Source: DT-110 sp030148525 (GTDB lineage: Bacteria > Bacteroidota > Bacteroidia > Chitinophagales > Saprospiraceae). From it: a DNA stretch of 64,000 bases. The notes under the pieces were generated by a model. That model saw only the letters and a program-made list of their open reading frames with translations. It was not told the origin of the DNA and ran no database searches. Shown in pieces: positions 50,322-58,894 of this stretch (positions are counted from its first letter, which is position 1; each line of letters begins with the position of its first letter). Made by a program: the position numbers and the translations under genes. The DNA lies in the NCBI GenBank assembly GCA_965227445.1, contig OZ245751.1, forward strand, positions 2,356,001-2,420,000, given 5' to 3'.

Positions 50322-52568
50322 ATGATACGCTTCTATTTTACCATGGTACTGGTATGCATCAGTCCACTATTGATATGTGCCCAAACAACGGATATGGACG
50401 CCAAGATTCGCGAGTTGATGAGTCGTATGACTCTGGCCGAAAAGGTAGGCCAGATGAATCAATACAATGGCTTTTACGAAGCAACTGGACCGGCTCCGGC
50501 AGCTGGTGACGCCCGTCTGAAATACGAACATCTCACCTCCGGAAAGGTGGGCTCCGTACTTAATGTACGCGGCGTCGACGAGGTGCGGGAAATGCAAAAA
50601 GTGGTGGTCGAAAACTCTCGTCTGGGTATTCCCCTGATTTTCGCTTCGGACGTCATCCACGGCTATAAAACGCTGGCCCCGATCCCCTTGGCGGAAGCAG
50701 CGAGTTGGGATCTGGAGGCTATTCAACAATCGGCTCGTATGGCTGCTACGGAAGGAGCTGCTACCGGATTGAACTGGACCTTTGCCCCCATGGTCGATAT
50801 TTATCGCGATGCCAGGTGGGGCCGCGTGATGGAAGGTGCGGGTGAAGATCCCTTTCTGGGTAGCAAGATTGCGGCAGCAAGGGTCCGCGGATTTCAGGGG
50901 GATGATCTGTCAGCCACCAATACGCTCCTGGCTTGCGCCAAACACTTCGCCGGTTATGGTTTTGCGGAAGCAGGAAGAGATTACAACACCGTCGATGTGG
51001 GAACATACACCCTGCACAACGTCATCCTTCCGCCTTTCAAGGCCGCAGCTGAGGCCGGAGTAGGTACTTTCATGAATGCTTTTAATATTTTGAACGGAGT
51101 GCCCGCAACCGCGGATGCTTTTCTGCAAAGGGATATCCTAAAGGGTGACTGGAATTTCGATGGCTTTGTCGTGTCAGACTGGGGCTCCATCAAGGAAATT
51201 GCTTTCCACGGTGCTGCCGGCGACTTGAAAGAAGCAGCCCGGCGAGCCGCAATCGCCGGATCCGATATGGATATGGAATCCTATGCCTACGTAAAGCATC
51301 TGGAGGAATTAGTCGAGACCGGAGCCGTTGACGAAGCTTTGATCGACGATGCCGTATACCGCATTCTGAAAGCCAAATTTGAACTGGGGCTCTTCGATGA
51401 TCCTTACGCCTACTGCGATAACGAGCGCGAGGAAGAGCTACTGTATAATGAAAAGCACCAGGAGATTGCGCTGGATATGGCCAAGCGGTCTATCGTACTG
51501 CTGAAAAACGAAGATGACCTGCTGCCGTTGGCCGGGAACGATCAAAAGGTAGCTGTAATTGGGCAGTTGGCAAACGATAAAACCAGCCCGTTAGGCAGCT
51601 GGCGCATCGGCTCCGATGATGGTACAGCGGTCAGTGTGATCGAAGGATTAGCAGCTTACGAAGTCAATATGAGTTACGCTCAGGGGCCTGCATTATGGCG
51701 AGGCAATCCCTCCTTTGTGACCGAAGTCGAGGTCAATGAATCTGACCGTTCCGGAATGGAAGAAGCTGTGGCCGCCGCTAAAGAAGCAGAAGTAGTGCTC
51801 ATGGTGCTCGGCGAACACGGATTTATGAGCGGAGAAGGCCGCAGCCGCACCGACATCGGTCTGCCGGGCTTGCAACAGGAATTACTGGAAGCCGTTCATG
51901 CTGTGAATCCGAATATCGTATTGGTGCTCATGAATGGCCGTCCCCTTGCTTTGCCCTGGGCAGCAGAGAATATCCCCGCCATAATTGAGGCTTGGCAGCT
52001 GGGGAGTCAGAGCGGTAATGCCATCGCGCAAGTTTTATACGGTGATTACAACCCAAGCGGACACCTGCCTATGTCCTTCCCAAGAAGTGTTGGCCAGGTT
52101 CCCCTGTACTATAACCACTTCAGCACGGGCCGACCAACTAACCAAGAGAATAATGTTTTCTGGACACACTATATCGATGAAAAGAACACACCGCTCTTTC
52201 CATTTGGTTATGGACTCAGCTACACCTCCTTTGCTTACAGTGCTTTACAGATCGATGATACGGATCCGAACGCGGTTGAGGTGTCAGTGGTAGTAATGAA
52301 CACCGGCAACCGCACCGGCGAAGAAGTGGTGCAATTGTACATCCATGATCCGGCCGCCACCTATGCACGTCCGGTTCGCGAATTGAAGGGTTTTGAAAAG
52401 ATCGAATTATCCGCCGGCGAAGCACAGACCGTAACTTTCCGGCTTACGCCAAAAGAGTTAGGCTACTACCAGCCCGATGGTACCTTTGTAACGGAGCCGG
52501 GTACATTTAATGTGCAGGTAGGCCCACACGCCCTGGAAGGATTGCAGGGGTCATTTGAGTGGGAATGA
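50322..52568 (+). CDS. bglX: periplasmic/secreted beta-glucosidase, GH3 family
   Basis: A 748-residue GH3 enzyme with signal peptide (MIRFYFTMVLVCISPLLICAQ). The (beta/alpha)8 domain contains KHFAGYGFAEAGRDYNTVD and the nucleophile Asp in GFVVSDWGSI. The alpha/beta sandwich follows, with GEHGFMSGEGRSRTDIGLPG likely containing the acid/base Glu, and then a C-terminal fibronectin-III-like domain (GYGLSYTSF, EEVVQLYIHDPAAT, RPVRELKGFEKI). It removes terminal glucose from beta-glucosides. The stop TGA is the first codon of a 28-bp tandem repeat. Two TAGCTTTC boxes upstream may be promoter elements, but the match is weak. Confidence 0.92.
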   Translation: MIRFYFTMVLVCISPLLICAQTTDMDAKIRELMSRMTLAEKVGQMNQYNGFYEATGPAPAAGDARLKYEHLTSGKVGSVLNVRGVDEVREMQKVVVENSRLGIPLIFASDVIHGYKTLAPIPLAEAASWDLEAIQQSARMAATEGAATGLNWTFAPMVDIYRDARWGRVMEGAGEDPFLGSKIAAARVRGFQGDDLSATNTLLACAKHFAGYGFAEAGRDYNTVDVGTYTLHNVILPPFKAAAEAGVGTFMNAFNILNGVPATADAFLQRDILKGDWNFDGFVVSDWGSIKEIAFHGAAGDLKEAARRAAIAGSDMDMESYAYVKHLEELVETGAVDEALIDDAVYRILKAKFELGLFDDPYAYCDNEREEELLYNEKHQEIALDMAKRSIVLLKNEDDLLPLAGNDQKVAVIGQLANDKTSPLGSWRIGSDDGTAVSVIEGLAAYEVNMSYAQGPALWRGNPSFVTEVEVNESDRSGMEEAVAAAKEAEVVLMVLGEHGFMSGEGRSRTDIGLPGLQQELLEAVHAVNPNIVLVLMNGRPLALPWAAENIPAIIEAWQLGSQSGNAIAQVLYGDYNPSGHLPMSFPRSVGQVPLYYNHFSTGRPTNQENNVFWTHYIDEKNTPLFPFGYGLSYTSFAYSALQIDDTDPNAVEVSVVVMNTGNRTGEEVVQLYIHDPAATYARPVRELKGFEKIELSAGEAQTVTFRLTPKELGYYQPDGTFVTEPGTFNVQVGPHALEGLQGSFEWE

Positions 52569-53172
52569 AGGGAACGCAGGGACTGGGAGAGACTGAAGGG
52601 AACGCAGGGACTGGGAGAGACTGAAGGGCTCTGTGGTCTATTGCTTAGGGCGGTGGTTCTTTGCTCTGTTTAACAGTGGTTTTTCTTGTTTCTTTCCATT
52701 GCTCTTGGACGCGCAGAGCATTGAGCGTGGTGCGTTGAGCCTTGCGGATTCATGTGTTGTAGAATCAGAGACCGAAACAATATATTCAGTAGGAAAATCC
52801 AGTCTTCAGTGGTAAAGAAAAGGCCTTTTTCACGAAGTGAGCACAATGGATCGCGATGGTTCTTTGTCCTTCCGTGGCACCCTCGACGCTCCACGCACTA
52901 TGCAATTAAGAGCAAATATCCAATAGCCTAAAGCAAAACAAAGCAGCCCGACTCAGGCGAGTCTCTTCGTTCTCTCCGTTTTCTAAAGTCGCTCCCAGTC
53001 TCGACGCACTACGCACTACGCAATCAAGAGGAAAGACACAGCAGCCGTGAACAACCAAAGCAGCCAGGCCAAGGCGAATCCCTCCAGTCCCTTCAATCTC
53101 TTCTGTCACTTCGGTCTCTTCGTTCACTGTAGTCGCTCCAGTCTCAGCAACACTTGTGGTCGCAGAAGTCCC
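52566..53172. repeat. 604-bp gene-free region of tandem and inverted degenerate repeats
   Basis: A 28-bp unit opening TGAAGGGAACGCAGGGAC is duplicated exactly (52566-52593, 52594-52621) and continued by a partial third copy. Its first TGA is the GH3 stop codon. Further right, GAGCGTGGTGCGTTGAG (about 52720) is matched by complements GACGCTCCACGCACTATGC (52886-52904) and GACGCACTACGCACTACGC (53003-53021). The end near the MscS stop carries TCCAGTCCCTTCAATCTC, complementary in style to the first unit. No protein-coding gene is convincing here. Confidence 0.65.
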
Positions 53173-54054
53173 TCAATTACCCTTGGTCACAGAAGTCACG
53201 ATCGAGCTATCCGGGTACGATTTAACCTCCAGGATGTCGGCGGGCAGATAAAAACCAGCGGCTTCGAGGGCCTTAATGCATTCCCACATGGCCCGTGATT
53301 TCACACTCAGGCCCGAGACACTCGGATCGAAGGTGTTGATCCAGAAGAATACCTTCACATTGAGGGTGGAGGTAGCCAGTGCATCTACTATAACCGTCGG
53401 AGCTTTTTCGCCCTGTAAAATACCGGGAATAGCTGCCAGGGTTTCCTTAATGACCTCCCGGGCGACCGGCCAGTCGGCACCGTAATCCAAACCGATCACA
53501 AAATCGTCGCGAAGAAACCCGTCGATGGTGAAGTTTACAATAGGATTTTTGAGGATGACTCCATTCGGTATGTATACATCTTTCCCATCAAAGGTCTTAA
53601 CCTGGGTATCGCGAATGGTGAGGCCCACGATCTTACCCTGGATATCGCCCAGTTTAACTACATCACCGATGCGGAATGGCCGTTTGAAAGCCATGAGAAT
53701 ACCCGCCAGGAAGTGCTCGATAATATCTTTAAAAGCAAAACCAAGAATAAACGCACCGAGACCAGCACCTGCCAAAAGTCCGCTGGCCGCTTTGCCGAGA
53801 CCAAGGATACCCAACGCTCCGATCAGGCCAATCAAAATGAAAGAATAGCGAATGGCTTGCCCCAGAAAATTAGCCAGCAGTGGGTCTTCCAGGTATTCAT
53901 GAAGTCGCCTGCGGCTGAACTTACGGGTGCGGTTCGCCACAAACAAAAACAATAAGAACAAGAGCAGCCCCATGACCAACCGGGGAATCAGGTCGACCAT
54001 TGCGAGGTAATAATCATCAGCCAGTGCTCGCAGATCGGTCAGAAATGCTTCCAT
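53173..54054 (-). CDS. MscS-family small-conductance mechanosensitive channel
   Basis: A 293-residue membrane protein with three N-terminal helices. The third is the Gly/Ala-rich pore helix (GLGKAASGLLAGAGLGAFILGFAFKD), followed by the MscS beta domain (FRIGDVVKLGDIQGKIVGLTIRDTQVKTFDGKDVYIPNG). The C-terminal alpha/beta domain completes the vestibule. It opens under membrane tension to release solutes during osmotic downshock. It lies alone between a repeat-rich region and the TraR/DksA-type gene's terminator. Confidence 0.92.
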   Translation of the reverse strand: MEAFLTDLRALADDYYLAMVDLIPRLVMGLLLFLLFLFVANRTRKFSRRRLHEYLEDPLLANFLGQAIRYSFILIGLIGALGILGLGKAASGLLAGAGLGAFILGFAFKDIIEHFLAGILMAFKRPFRIGDVVKLGDIQGKIVGLTIRDTQVKTFDGKDVYIPNGVILKNPIVNFTIDGFLRDDFVIGLDYGADWPVAREVIKETLAAIPGILQGEKAPTVIVDALATSTLNVKVFFWINTFDPSVSGLSVKSRAMWECIKALEAAGFYLPADILEVKSYPDSSIVTSVTKGN

Positions 54055-54085
54055 AGTTTAACGTTGGTTTTCCTGTAAAATACAA

Positions 54086-54115
54086 AAAGGAGCGAATGCT
54101 GTTATTCGCTCCTTT
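54086..54115 (-). terminator. intrinsic terminator of the TraR/DksA-type gene
   Basis: A 12-bp perfect stem, AAAGGAGCGAAT / ATTCGCTCCTTT, with a 6-nt loop, followed on the minus strand by a T-run. It lies 18 bp after the TraR/DksA stop. Confidence 0.85.
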
Positions 54116-54132
54116 GAAGGAAATAGCTTTTC

Positions 54133-54492
54133 TTACCCTTCTTTCTTGGCCACTTCAATGGTGGTTGTAGCCGTAGGTTTAGCGGACAGTCGTTTTTTAG
54201 AAATGGGCTGTCCACTTACTTCACAAATGCCGTACGTTCCGTTTTCAATACGAGATATCGCCTGCTCTAATTCCGTTAGAAATATTTTTTCGTGTTCCAA
54301 AAGCTCTGCAACGCGCTCTGCATCCTGGGTGCGCATCCCGGTATCTCCGTAGTTTTGGTTGTAATTTGGGTCGGTGGTGTCTTCGGAGAGTCGACCGCTG
54401 AGTCGCTCTATATTTTCCCGCGTACGATCCAGGTTTTTCTGTAATTTTTGACGTAAGTCGTCAATTTCATTATCTGTCAGATGATTTACCAT
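54133..54492 (-). CDS. TraR/DksA-family protein with an incomplete zinc site
   Basis: A 119-residue protein: helical coiled-coil N-terminal part (about 5-85) and C-terminal GTYGICEVSGQPISKKRLSAKP, the DksA/TraR zinc-finger region. Only one Cys (C90) of the usual four remains; S93-G-Q-P takes the place of the second. DksA-type proteins bind the RNA polymerase secondary channel and modulate transcription. Members with fewer Cys exist, and the fold may be kept without zinc. It is monocistronic with a strong terminator and an upstream GGTTTGA repeat array. Confidence 0.85.
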   Translation of the reverse strand: MVNHLTDNEIDDLRQKLQKNLDRTRENIERLSGRLSEDTTDPNYNQNYGDTGMRTQDAERVAELLEHEKIFLTELEQAISRIENGTYGICEVSGQPISKKRLSAKPTATTTIEVAKKEG

Positions 54493-54499
54493 AGTATCA

Positions 54500-54722
54500 G
54501 TTTTGAGGTATGAGGTTTGAGGTATGAGGTTTGAGGTTTGAGGTTTGAGGTTTGAGGTGCTGGCACCTATCTGCTCAATCTCATACGTGTTATTAAAATA
54601 TTTTATCAGGCTTGAGGTTTCCCTCCTCCACCCTGCCGGGCTTCGGCGGGCAGGAAAGGTTTAAGGTTAGGTTATGAAGGTTGCCCCAAACCCCAAACCC
54701 CACACCTCAAACCTGTATTCTG
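54500..54722. repeat. inverted GGTTTGAGG-type repeat array
   Basis: Units GGTATGAGGTTTGAGG and GGTTTGAGG repeat between 54503 and 54558. The complement (CCAAACCCCAAACCCC, CACCTCAAACC) lies at 54684-54715, ending 7 bp before the DJ-1-type stop codon. A G-rich block with CTGCCGGGCTTCGGCGGGC sits between (about 54631-54652). Confidence 0.65.
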
Positions 54723-55286
54723 TTATGTCGTTTGCTCCGTGTGTACTCCTTCGATCAGTTCTTCTACCGTTTTGCTGATAAAGGCATCGAGGTCACCGGG
54801 ATGACGGCTGGTTACCAGTCCTGAATCGACTACAACTTCTTCGTCGACCCAATTCGCCCCGGCGTTTTCCAGATCCGTACGGATACTGCTGAAGGAGGTC
54901 ATTTTACGACCATCAACTACACCTGCTTCAATGAGGGTCCAGGGTGCATGGCAAATGGCGGATACGGGTTTTCCCAATTCGAAGAATCCCCGGACAAATT
55001 CCACGCTTTTGTGGTCGCGGCGCAGATTATCGGGATTCATCACTCCACCGGGCAACACCAGACCGGTATATTCAGCCGGATTGGCATTTTCCACCTTCAT
55101 GGTCACTTTAATGGGATCCATAGCCCAATTACCGTCGTGCCAGCCACGGATTTCGCCTTCTTCGGGGCTTACGATATCTACCTCAGCTCCTTCTTCAATT
55201 AGTCGATTAACGGGAGTTACTAATTCTGATTGTTCAAAGCCATTGGTTGCTAATACAGCGACTTTTTTTTCTGTTAGTTGTCTCAT
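54723..55286 (-). CDS. DJ-1/PfpI family protein (type 1 glutamine amidotransferase-like)
   Basis: A 187-residue protein of the DJ-1/PfpI superfamily. The nucleophile elbow is AICHAPWTLIEAG with Cys112 and His113, and Glu18 in GFEQSELVTP is the usual helper. The close PfpI/YhbO-like layout (LPGGVMNPDNLRRD, WVDEEVVVDSGLVTSRHPGDL) points to stress-related deglycase or protease-like proteins. The true activity of this group is debated. No operon partner is visible. Confidence 0.87.
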   Translation of the reverse strand: MRQLTEKKVAVLATNGFEQSELVTPVNRLIEEGAEVDIVSPEEGEIRGWHDGNWAMDPIKVTMKVENANPAEYTGLVLPGGVMNPDNLRRDHKSVEFVRGFFELGKPVSAICHAPWTLIEAGVVDGRKMTSFSSIRTDLENAGANWVDEEVVVDSGLVTSRHPGDLDAFISKTVEELIEGVHTEQTT

Positions 55287-55382
55287 GTTTGGTTTACTTT
55301 ACAACGGCAGAAGGTGGTCCATGTTTACTCCTTTGCCAAAGCTTTCCGGCAAAAGAGTCCTGGCTTAATTTGTATCTTTATG

Positions 55383-55436
55383 TGAGGTCGGACCTTAAGG
55401 ATCTGGCCTTTGCGAAATAGCCTGAGCCCGACCTCA
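55383..55436. repeat. inverted repeat in the leader of the VCBS lipoprotein gene
   Basis: TGAGGTCGG (55383-55391) and CCGACCTCA (55428-55436) are exact 9-bp complements around a 36-nt loop. They end 21 bp before the start codon. Upstream, CTTTGCCAAAG and CTTTCCGGCAAAAG (55331-55355) are variants of the GNRA-hairpin motif. Confidence 0.5.
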
Positions 55437-55457
55437 TGATATCTTAAAGCAAAAAGT

Positions 55458-56660
55458 ATGGCGTACCTCCTGCGATTTCTGCCGTTGCTACTATTATCCA
55501 TCACTGCTTGTCAAAACCGTGCGGACCAATCTGGATCCCCGCAGCAATCCAATTTCTACCGGGATGTAACCCAAACCAGCCTGCCTGCTGAGGCCCTAAG
55601 TGGACTGAGTATGGACGCGGGTGTAGCGGATATAGATGCCGATGGTGATCTGGACATCGTGATTGCCAATGAATTTCGTCCCAATATTTTACTCCTGAAC
55701 AGAGGCGATGGGGTATTTACGCTGGCCAGCGATCGACTGCCGCGCACCGAACGCGATAGCGAAGACGTAGGTCTGGCTGATTTCGACGGTGACGGCGACC
55801 TGGATATCGTCATCGTAAGCGAAGACGATCAGATCAACGAGATGTACCTACAGGAAGATAACGGTTCGTTTACTGATGCCAGTGACCGCATTCCGGTGAC
55901 GGGTACCTCCAATGCCTTGATCGTAAGCGACGTGAACGGCGATGGCCAACCCGATCTGTTGATCGGCAATAATGGGCAGAACCGGATATTGATCAATACG
56001 GACGGACAATTTATGGATGACACGAACCGTCGGCTTCCCTTGCGCGATGATGTCACCCAGGACCTGGAATTAGGGGATGTGGACGGCGATGGGGATCTCG
56101 ATTTATTGGTGGGTAATGAAGATGCGAATCAACTGCTGTTCAATAATGGATCGGGTGTTTTCAGGGACGCTCCGGAAGGCACCCTACCCTATCGGGCCGA
56201 ACCGGAGGAAACGCGGGAAGCAGATTTGGGGGATGTGGATGGTGATGGGGACCTCGATATCCTGTTTGCCAACGTTCGGGAATTTGTATCCTCCGCCAGC
56301 CCGAAAAACCGACTGCTGATCAACGATGGCTCGGGGCGATTTCAGGATGTGAGCGGAGATGCTCTGCCGGGCTACGATGACAACTCCTTCGACGGGGACT
56401 TTTTTGACCTGGACGGCGACGGTGATCTGGATATCATTACCAGCAATTCCAACGGACCTACCTATCGGGAATTATCCCCCTACCGCGTGTACCTCAACGA
56501 TGGAAAAGGACACTTTACCGACGCACCATCTGGCTTTTTGCCGGAAGGCATAGCCGGTAGTGGATTTGATACGGAGCAGGCCGACTTCAACGGTGACGGA
56601 AAACCAGATCTCTTTTTCGCCAGTCGCGGAACGCCTGACCAATTGATCTTTCGTAGATGA
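55458..56660 (+). CDS. FG-GAP/VCBS-repeat lipoprotein
   Basis: A 400-residue lipoprotein (lipobox SITAC, Cys near 18) made of about seven VCBS/FG-GAP-type repeats. Each carries a calcium-loop pattern such as D-x-D-x-D-G-D-x-D (DIDADGDLD, DFDGDGDLD, DVNGDGQPD, DVDGDGDLD, DLDGDGDLD, DFNGDGKPD). The array should fold into a calcium-binding beta-propeller on the cell surface. Its stop overlaps the start of the next gene by ATGA, so the pair is translationally coupled. Confidence 0.88.
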   Translation: MAYLLRFLPLLLLSITACQNRADQSGSPQQSNFYRDVTQTSLPAEALSGLSMDAGVADIDADGDLDIVIANEFRPNILLLNRGDGVFTLASDRLPRTERDSEDVGLADFDGDGDLDIVIVSEDDQINEMYLQEDNGSFTDASDRIPVTGTSNALIVSDVNGDGQPDLLIGNNGQNRILINTDGQFMDDTNRRLPLRDDVTQDLELGDVDGDGDLDLLVGNEDANQLLFNNGSGVFRDAPEGTLPYRAEPEETREADLGDVDGDGDLDILFANVREFVSSASPKNRLLINDGSGRFQDVSGDALPGYDDNSFDGDFFDLDGDGDLDIITSNSNGPTYRELSPYRVYLNDGKGHFTDAPSGFLPEGIAGSGFDTEQADFNGDGKPDLFFASRGTPDQLIFRR

Positions 56661-57127
56661 TTACCTGGATCACGGAAATGGAAGATGGACATCCACGTAT
56701 TCAGCTTTTCGAGAACGAAGTACTGATCGGTTGGATACTGCCTCCCCACCGTGAAGCCGACACCACCAAAGCAGCCGAATGGGCAGGTCGCTGGTTCTAT
56801 ATCCATGAACTGGCAAGGCGAACGATAGCCTTTCGGGCAGAGCACCCGGAATCTGGCCTGGTGGCCGACTTACAATTCAAACTTTGGGGACGGTCAGCCA
56901 CTATCCAGACCAATGTTGGTGGTCGATTACTGTTGCGGCGACCAACATTTTGGGGTGTTGAATATCATTTGTGGGATGGTACAGAGCAATTATTGTACCT
57001 CGACATGCATGAATGTCGGTTGACCTTAGTGGGCAAAGACCGGGTGAGTAGTGTTCGGGAACAGCTATATGTGATTCTGGTGATTTTTTCACTGGTCACT
57101 TTTGGCTTTAGAACATCTCATGCATGA
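56657..57127 (+). CDS. protein of unknown function coupled to the VCBS lipoprotein
   Basis: A 156-residue protein starting within the stop of the lipoprotein gene (ATGA at 56657-56660). It is rich in Trp and Arg with beta-type alternation (LQFKLWGRSATIQTNVGGRLLLRRP), and one hydrophobic segment near the C-terminus (VILVIFSLVTFGF) could be a membrane anchor. I recognise no family; the beta pattern loosely recalls tubby/LURP-like proteins. Coupling suggests a role linked to the calcium-binding lipoprotein. Confidence 0.7.
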   Translation: MITWITEMEDGHPRIQLFENEVLIGWILPPHREADTTKAAEWAGRWFYIHELARRTIAFRAEHPESGLVADLQFKLWGRSATIQTNVGGRLLLRRPTFWGVEYHLWDGTEQLLYLDMHECRLTLVGKDRVSSVREQLYVILVIFSLVTFGFRTSHA

Positions 57128-57153
57128 CCAAATACCTAATTCCCCAAAAACTA

Positions 57154-57181
57154 GAGCGCATTTGGTATACCAAACACGCTC
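57154..57181. terminator. palindrome between convergent genes, possible bidirectional terminator
   Basis: GAGCG-CA-TTTGGTATACCAAA-CA-CGCTC has a perfect 14-bp core palindrome and outer 5-bp arms separated by a 2-nt mismatch on each side. It lies 27 bp after the plus-strand stop and 48 bp from the minus-strand stop at 57230. No long T-run follows, so terminator function is only probable. Confidence 0.4.
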
Positions 57182-57229
57182 CGTGGCGAGAGCCAAAATC
57201 CGCTCCAGCCGTTTCCGGGCAAAAGAAAA

Positions 57230-57610
57230 TTACATCTTGGTAAGTGTGTTGCCGTCCAGTACTTCGGATCTTTGATCGCAGTCATCTTCGACCAGTGTCA
57301 GACTCATGCCGCTGTCAGACATTACCACCGAATAAGTACCAGGTCCCACACAAGGATTTTCACTGGTTTCGCCGTCGTCCTGAATGGTGATTTCATCACC
57401 TTCCACCGAATACGATCCGGCGACGTCAATTTCACCATCCATCATAAAGTCGCCCTTAAAAGCCCCGTCTTTAAACGTCAAGCTGGCAACCATTTCCTGG
57501 CCATCAGGCGTGGTCATAGTCAATTTCCAGGTTCCGGTGGGATCAATATCAGCTGGGGTGGATACAAACAGGAGGAGTCCTCCCAGGAAGGAAAAAAGAA
57601 GAGTGGACAT
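57230..57610 (-). CDS. small secreted lipocalin-like protein
   Basis: A 126-residue protein with a signal peptide (MSTLLFSFLGGLLLFVSTPA) and a mature part with the pattern of short beta-barrels: PTGTWKLTMTTPDG, VASLTFKDGAFKG, GSYSVEGDEITI, GTYSVVMSDSGMSLTLVEDDC. The GTW opening and alternating strands resemble lipocalin-like or DUF-type small barrels common in Bacteroidota. Two cysteines (PCVGPG, DDCDQR) may form a disulphide. The ATG at 57610 gives the proper signal peptide. No function can be given. Confidence 0.75.
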   Translation of the reverse strand: MSTLLFSFLGGLLLFVSTPADIDPTGTWKLTMTTPDGQEMVASLTFKDGAFKGDFMMDGEIDVAGSYSVEGDEITIQDDGETSENPCVGPGTYSVVMSDSGMSLTLVEDDCDQRSEVLDGNTLTKM

Positions 57611-57714
57611 GTATATCGGTTTTTTGGTAAATGTGTTCTTTAATTTACCGCTACCTACGTTCAATTCCAAGTGTCAGCGGGTGTAACACAGTGCACGCTG
57701 GGGGAATTAACACT

Positions 57715-57830
57715 TTACAAGGTTAAGGCTTAGGCTTAGGTTGAGGCTAAGGCTCCCGCCTTCACTTCGTTTCGGCGGGCAGGGGAGGTTGAGGCACACT
57801 TAAATAAATAGTCTCAATACGTTTGATAAT
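57715..57830. repeat. GGCTTAGG/GGTTGAGG-type repeats
   Basis: GGTTAAGGCTTAGGCTTAGG and TTGAGGCTAAGGC are followed by CCCGCC..GGCGGGCAGG (a GC hairpin) and GGTTGAGGC. This is the same mixed architecture as at 31102-31320 and 54500-54722. Confidence 0.5.
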
Positions 57831-57856
57831 AGAGTACTTAGCCTGAACCAAAATAC

Positions 57857-58624
57857 TCACCCGACCAGCAGCCGGATAGCTATCAGGGTCGTCATCACCA
57901 TTACGAAAATGCGGAATCCACGCTCCGGAATACGATCCACGACCTTGATGCCCACCAAAATGCCGAGGGCAATGGCCGGAATGCTGCTCAGTCCCAGTAA
58001 TAACGTACTGCCGTCGATAGTCTTCCAGACGAACACGTGAAAAGGCACTTTGAACACATTGATAAGCATAAAAAACCAGGCTCCGGTGCCAATGAAGGCG
58101 TATTTGGGAATGCGGGTCCCCAGCAGGTAGACCGACATGAGCGGTCCGGCGGCGTTACCGACCATGGTAGTAAAACCACCCATAAAACCGAAGGCAGAAG
58201 TGGGCCCCCATCCTTTGATTCGTTTGGCCAACCAGTTGCTTCGCTCCTGAATGATCATCAGTACCAGGGTCACCAGAATGATAATGGCCAGCATATTGGT
58301 GAAAACGGGTCCGCTCAGGTATTTCCCTACCGCTACCCCCAGCAACACCCCCGCTGCGGCTGCGGGCAGTAGACGCCAGATGTATGTCCATTCGGCGTGC
58401 CGGTTGTAGTAGCTTACCGCGAAGATATCGGCGATGATCAGCAGAGGCAGTACGATGCCGGTACTGGGCTTACCGCCAAATACCCACGCCATGACGGGCA
58501 CGATGAGCATGCCCATGCCCTTGATGCCGGCCTTGGCCGCTCCGATCAAAAAGGCCGCCACCAGAAATAAGGCCCAATCGGTGATAGTCAGGGTGCCGGC
58601 GAGTTGGTTCCATGTTTCGTTCAT
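57857..58624 (-). CDS. TauE/SafE-family anion exporter
   Basis: A 255-residue membrane protein with about eight hydrophobic segments and the TauE/SafE signature GAAKAGIKGMGMLIVPVMAWVFGG near the N-terminus and GFMGGFTTMVGNAAGPLMSVYL in the middle. The family exports sulfite, sulfoacetate or similar anions. It might relate to the sulfite-oxidase-type enzyme and rhodanese lipoprotein elsewhere in the window, but it is not linked to them. Confidence 0.88.
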   Translation of the reverse strand: MNETWNQLAGTLTITDWALFLVAAFLIGAAKAGIKGMGMLIVPVMAWVFGGKPSTGIVLPLLIIADIFAVSYYNRHAEWTYIWRLLPAAAAGVLLGVAVGKYLSGPVFTNMLAIIILVTLVLMIIQERSNWLAKRIKGWGPTSAFGFMGGFTTMVGNAAGPLMSVYLLGTRIPKYAFIGTGAWFFMLINVFKVPFHVFVWKTIDGSTLLLGLSSIPAIALGILVGIKVVDRIPERGFRIFVMVMTTLIAIRLLVG

Positions 58625-58694
58625 GGGATAAAGATAGGACTTTCATGATCGATCCAAACACCGGGCAAGTAGGAGGGATAGCGTATTTGAGAGA

Positions 58695-58871
58695 CAAAGA
58701 TTTAGGTTAAGATTCAGGTTAAGGATTCTCAGCCTTAGCCTCAGCCTAAACCTTAACCAGTGGGTCAAGTGTTTCGAATACCTTTAAGCTAGGAAAAACG
58801 GACGGTAACCTCCCCGACTGTGTAGAATGCTCAGTGCTCAGTGCTAAATTGAGCACTGAGCACTGAACATT
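58695..58871. repeat. GGTTAAGG-type inverted pair plus a 20-bp TGAGCAC-type inverted repeat
   Basis: TTAGGTTAAGATTCAGG and CCTAAACCTTAACC (58700-58760) form one inverted pair. Arms 58826-58845 and 58852-58871, built of CAGTGCTCAGTGCT / AGCACTGAGCACTG, form a second with one mismatch in 20 and a 6-nt loop. The second ends 24 bp before the stop of the S74 protein gene. Confidence 0.7.
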
Positions 58872-58894
58872 CAGCATTTCCTCCGGAAGTTGCA

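Noticed and set aside
52633..53127. Small open frames in the gap between GH3 and MscS
   Set aside because: They are made of the degenerate repeats, such as runs of Glu-Glu-Thr, without start signals or known domains.
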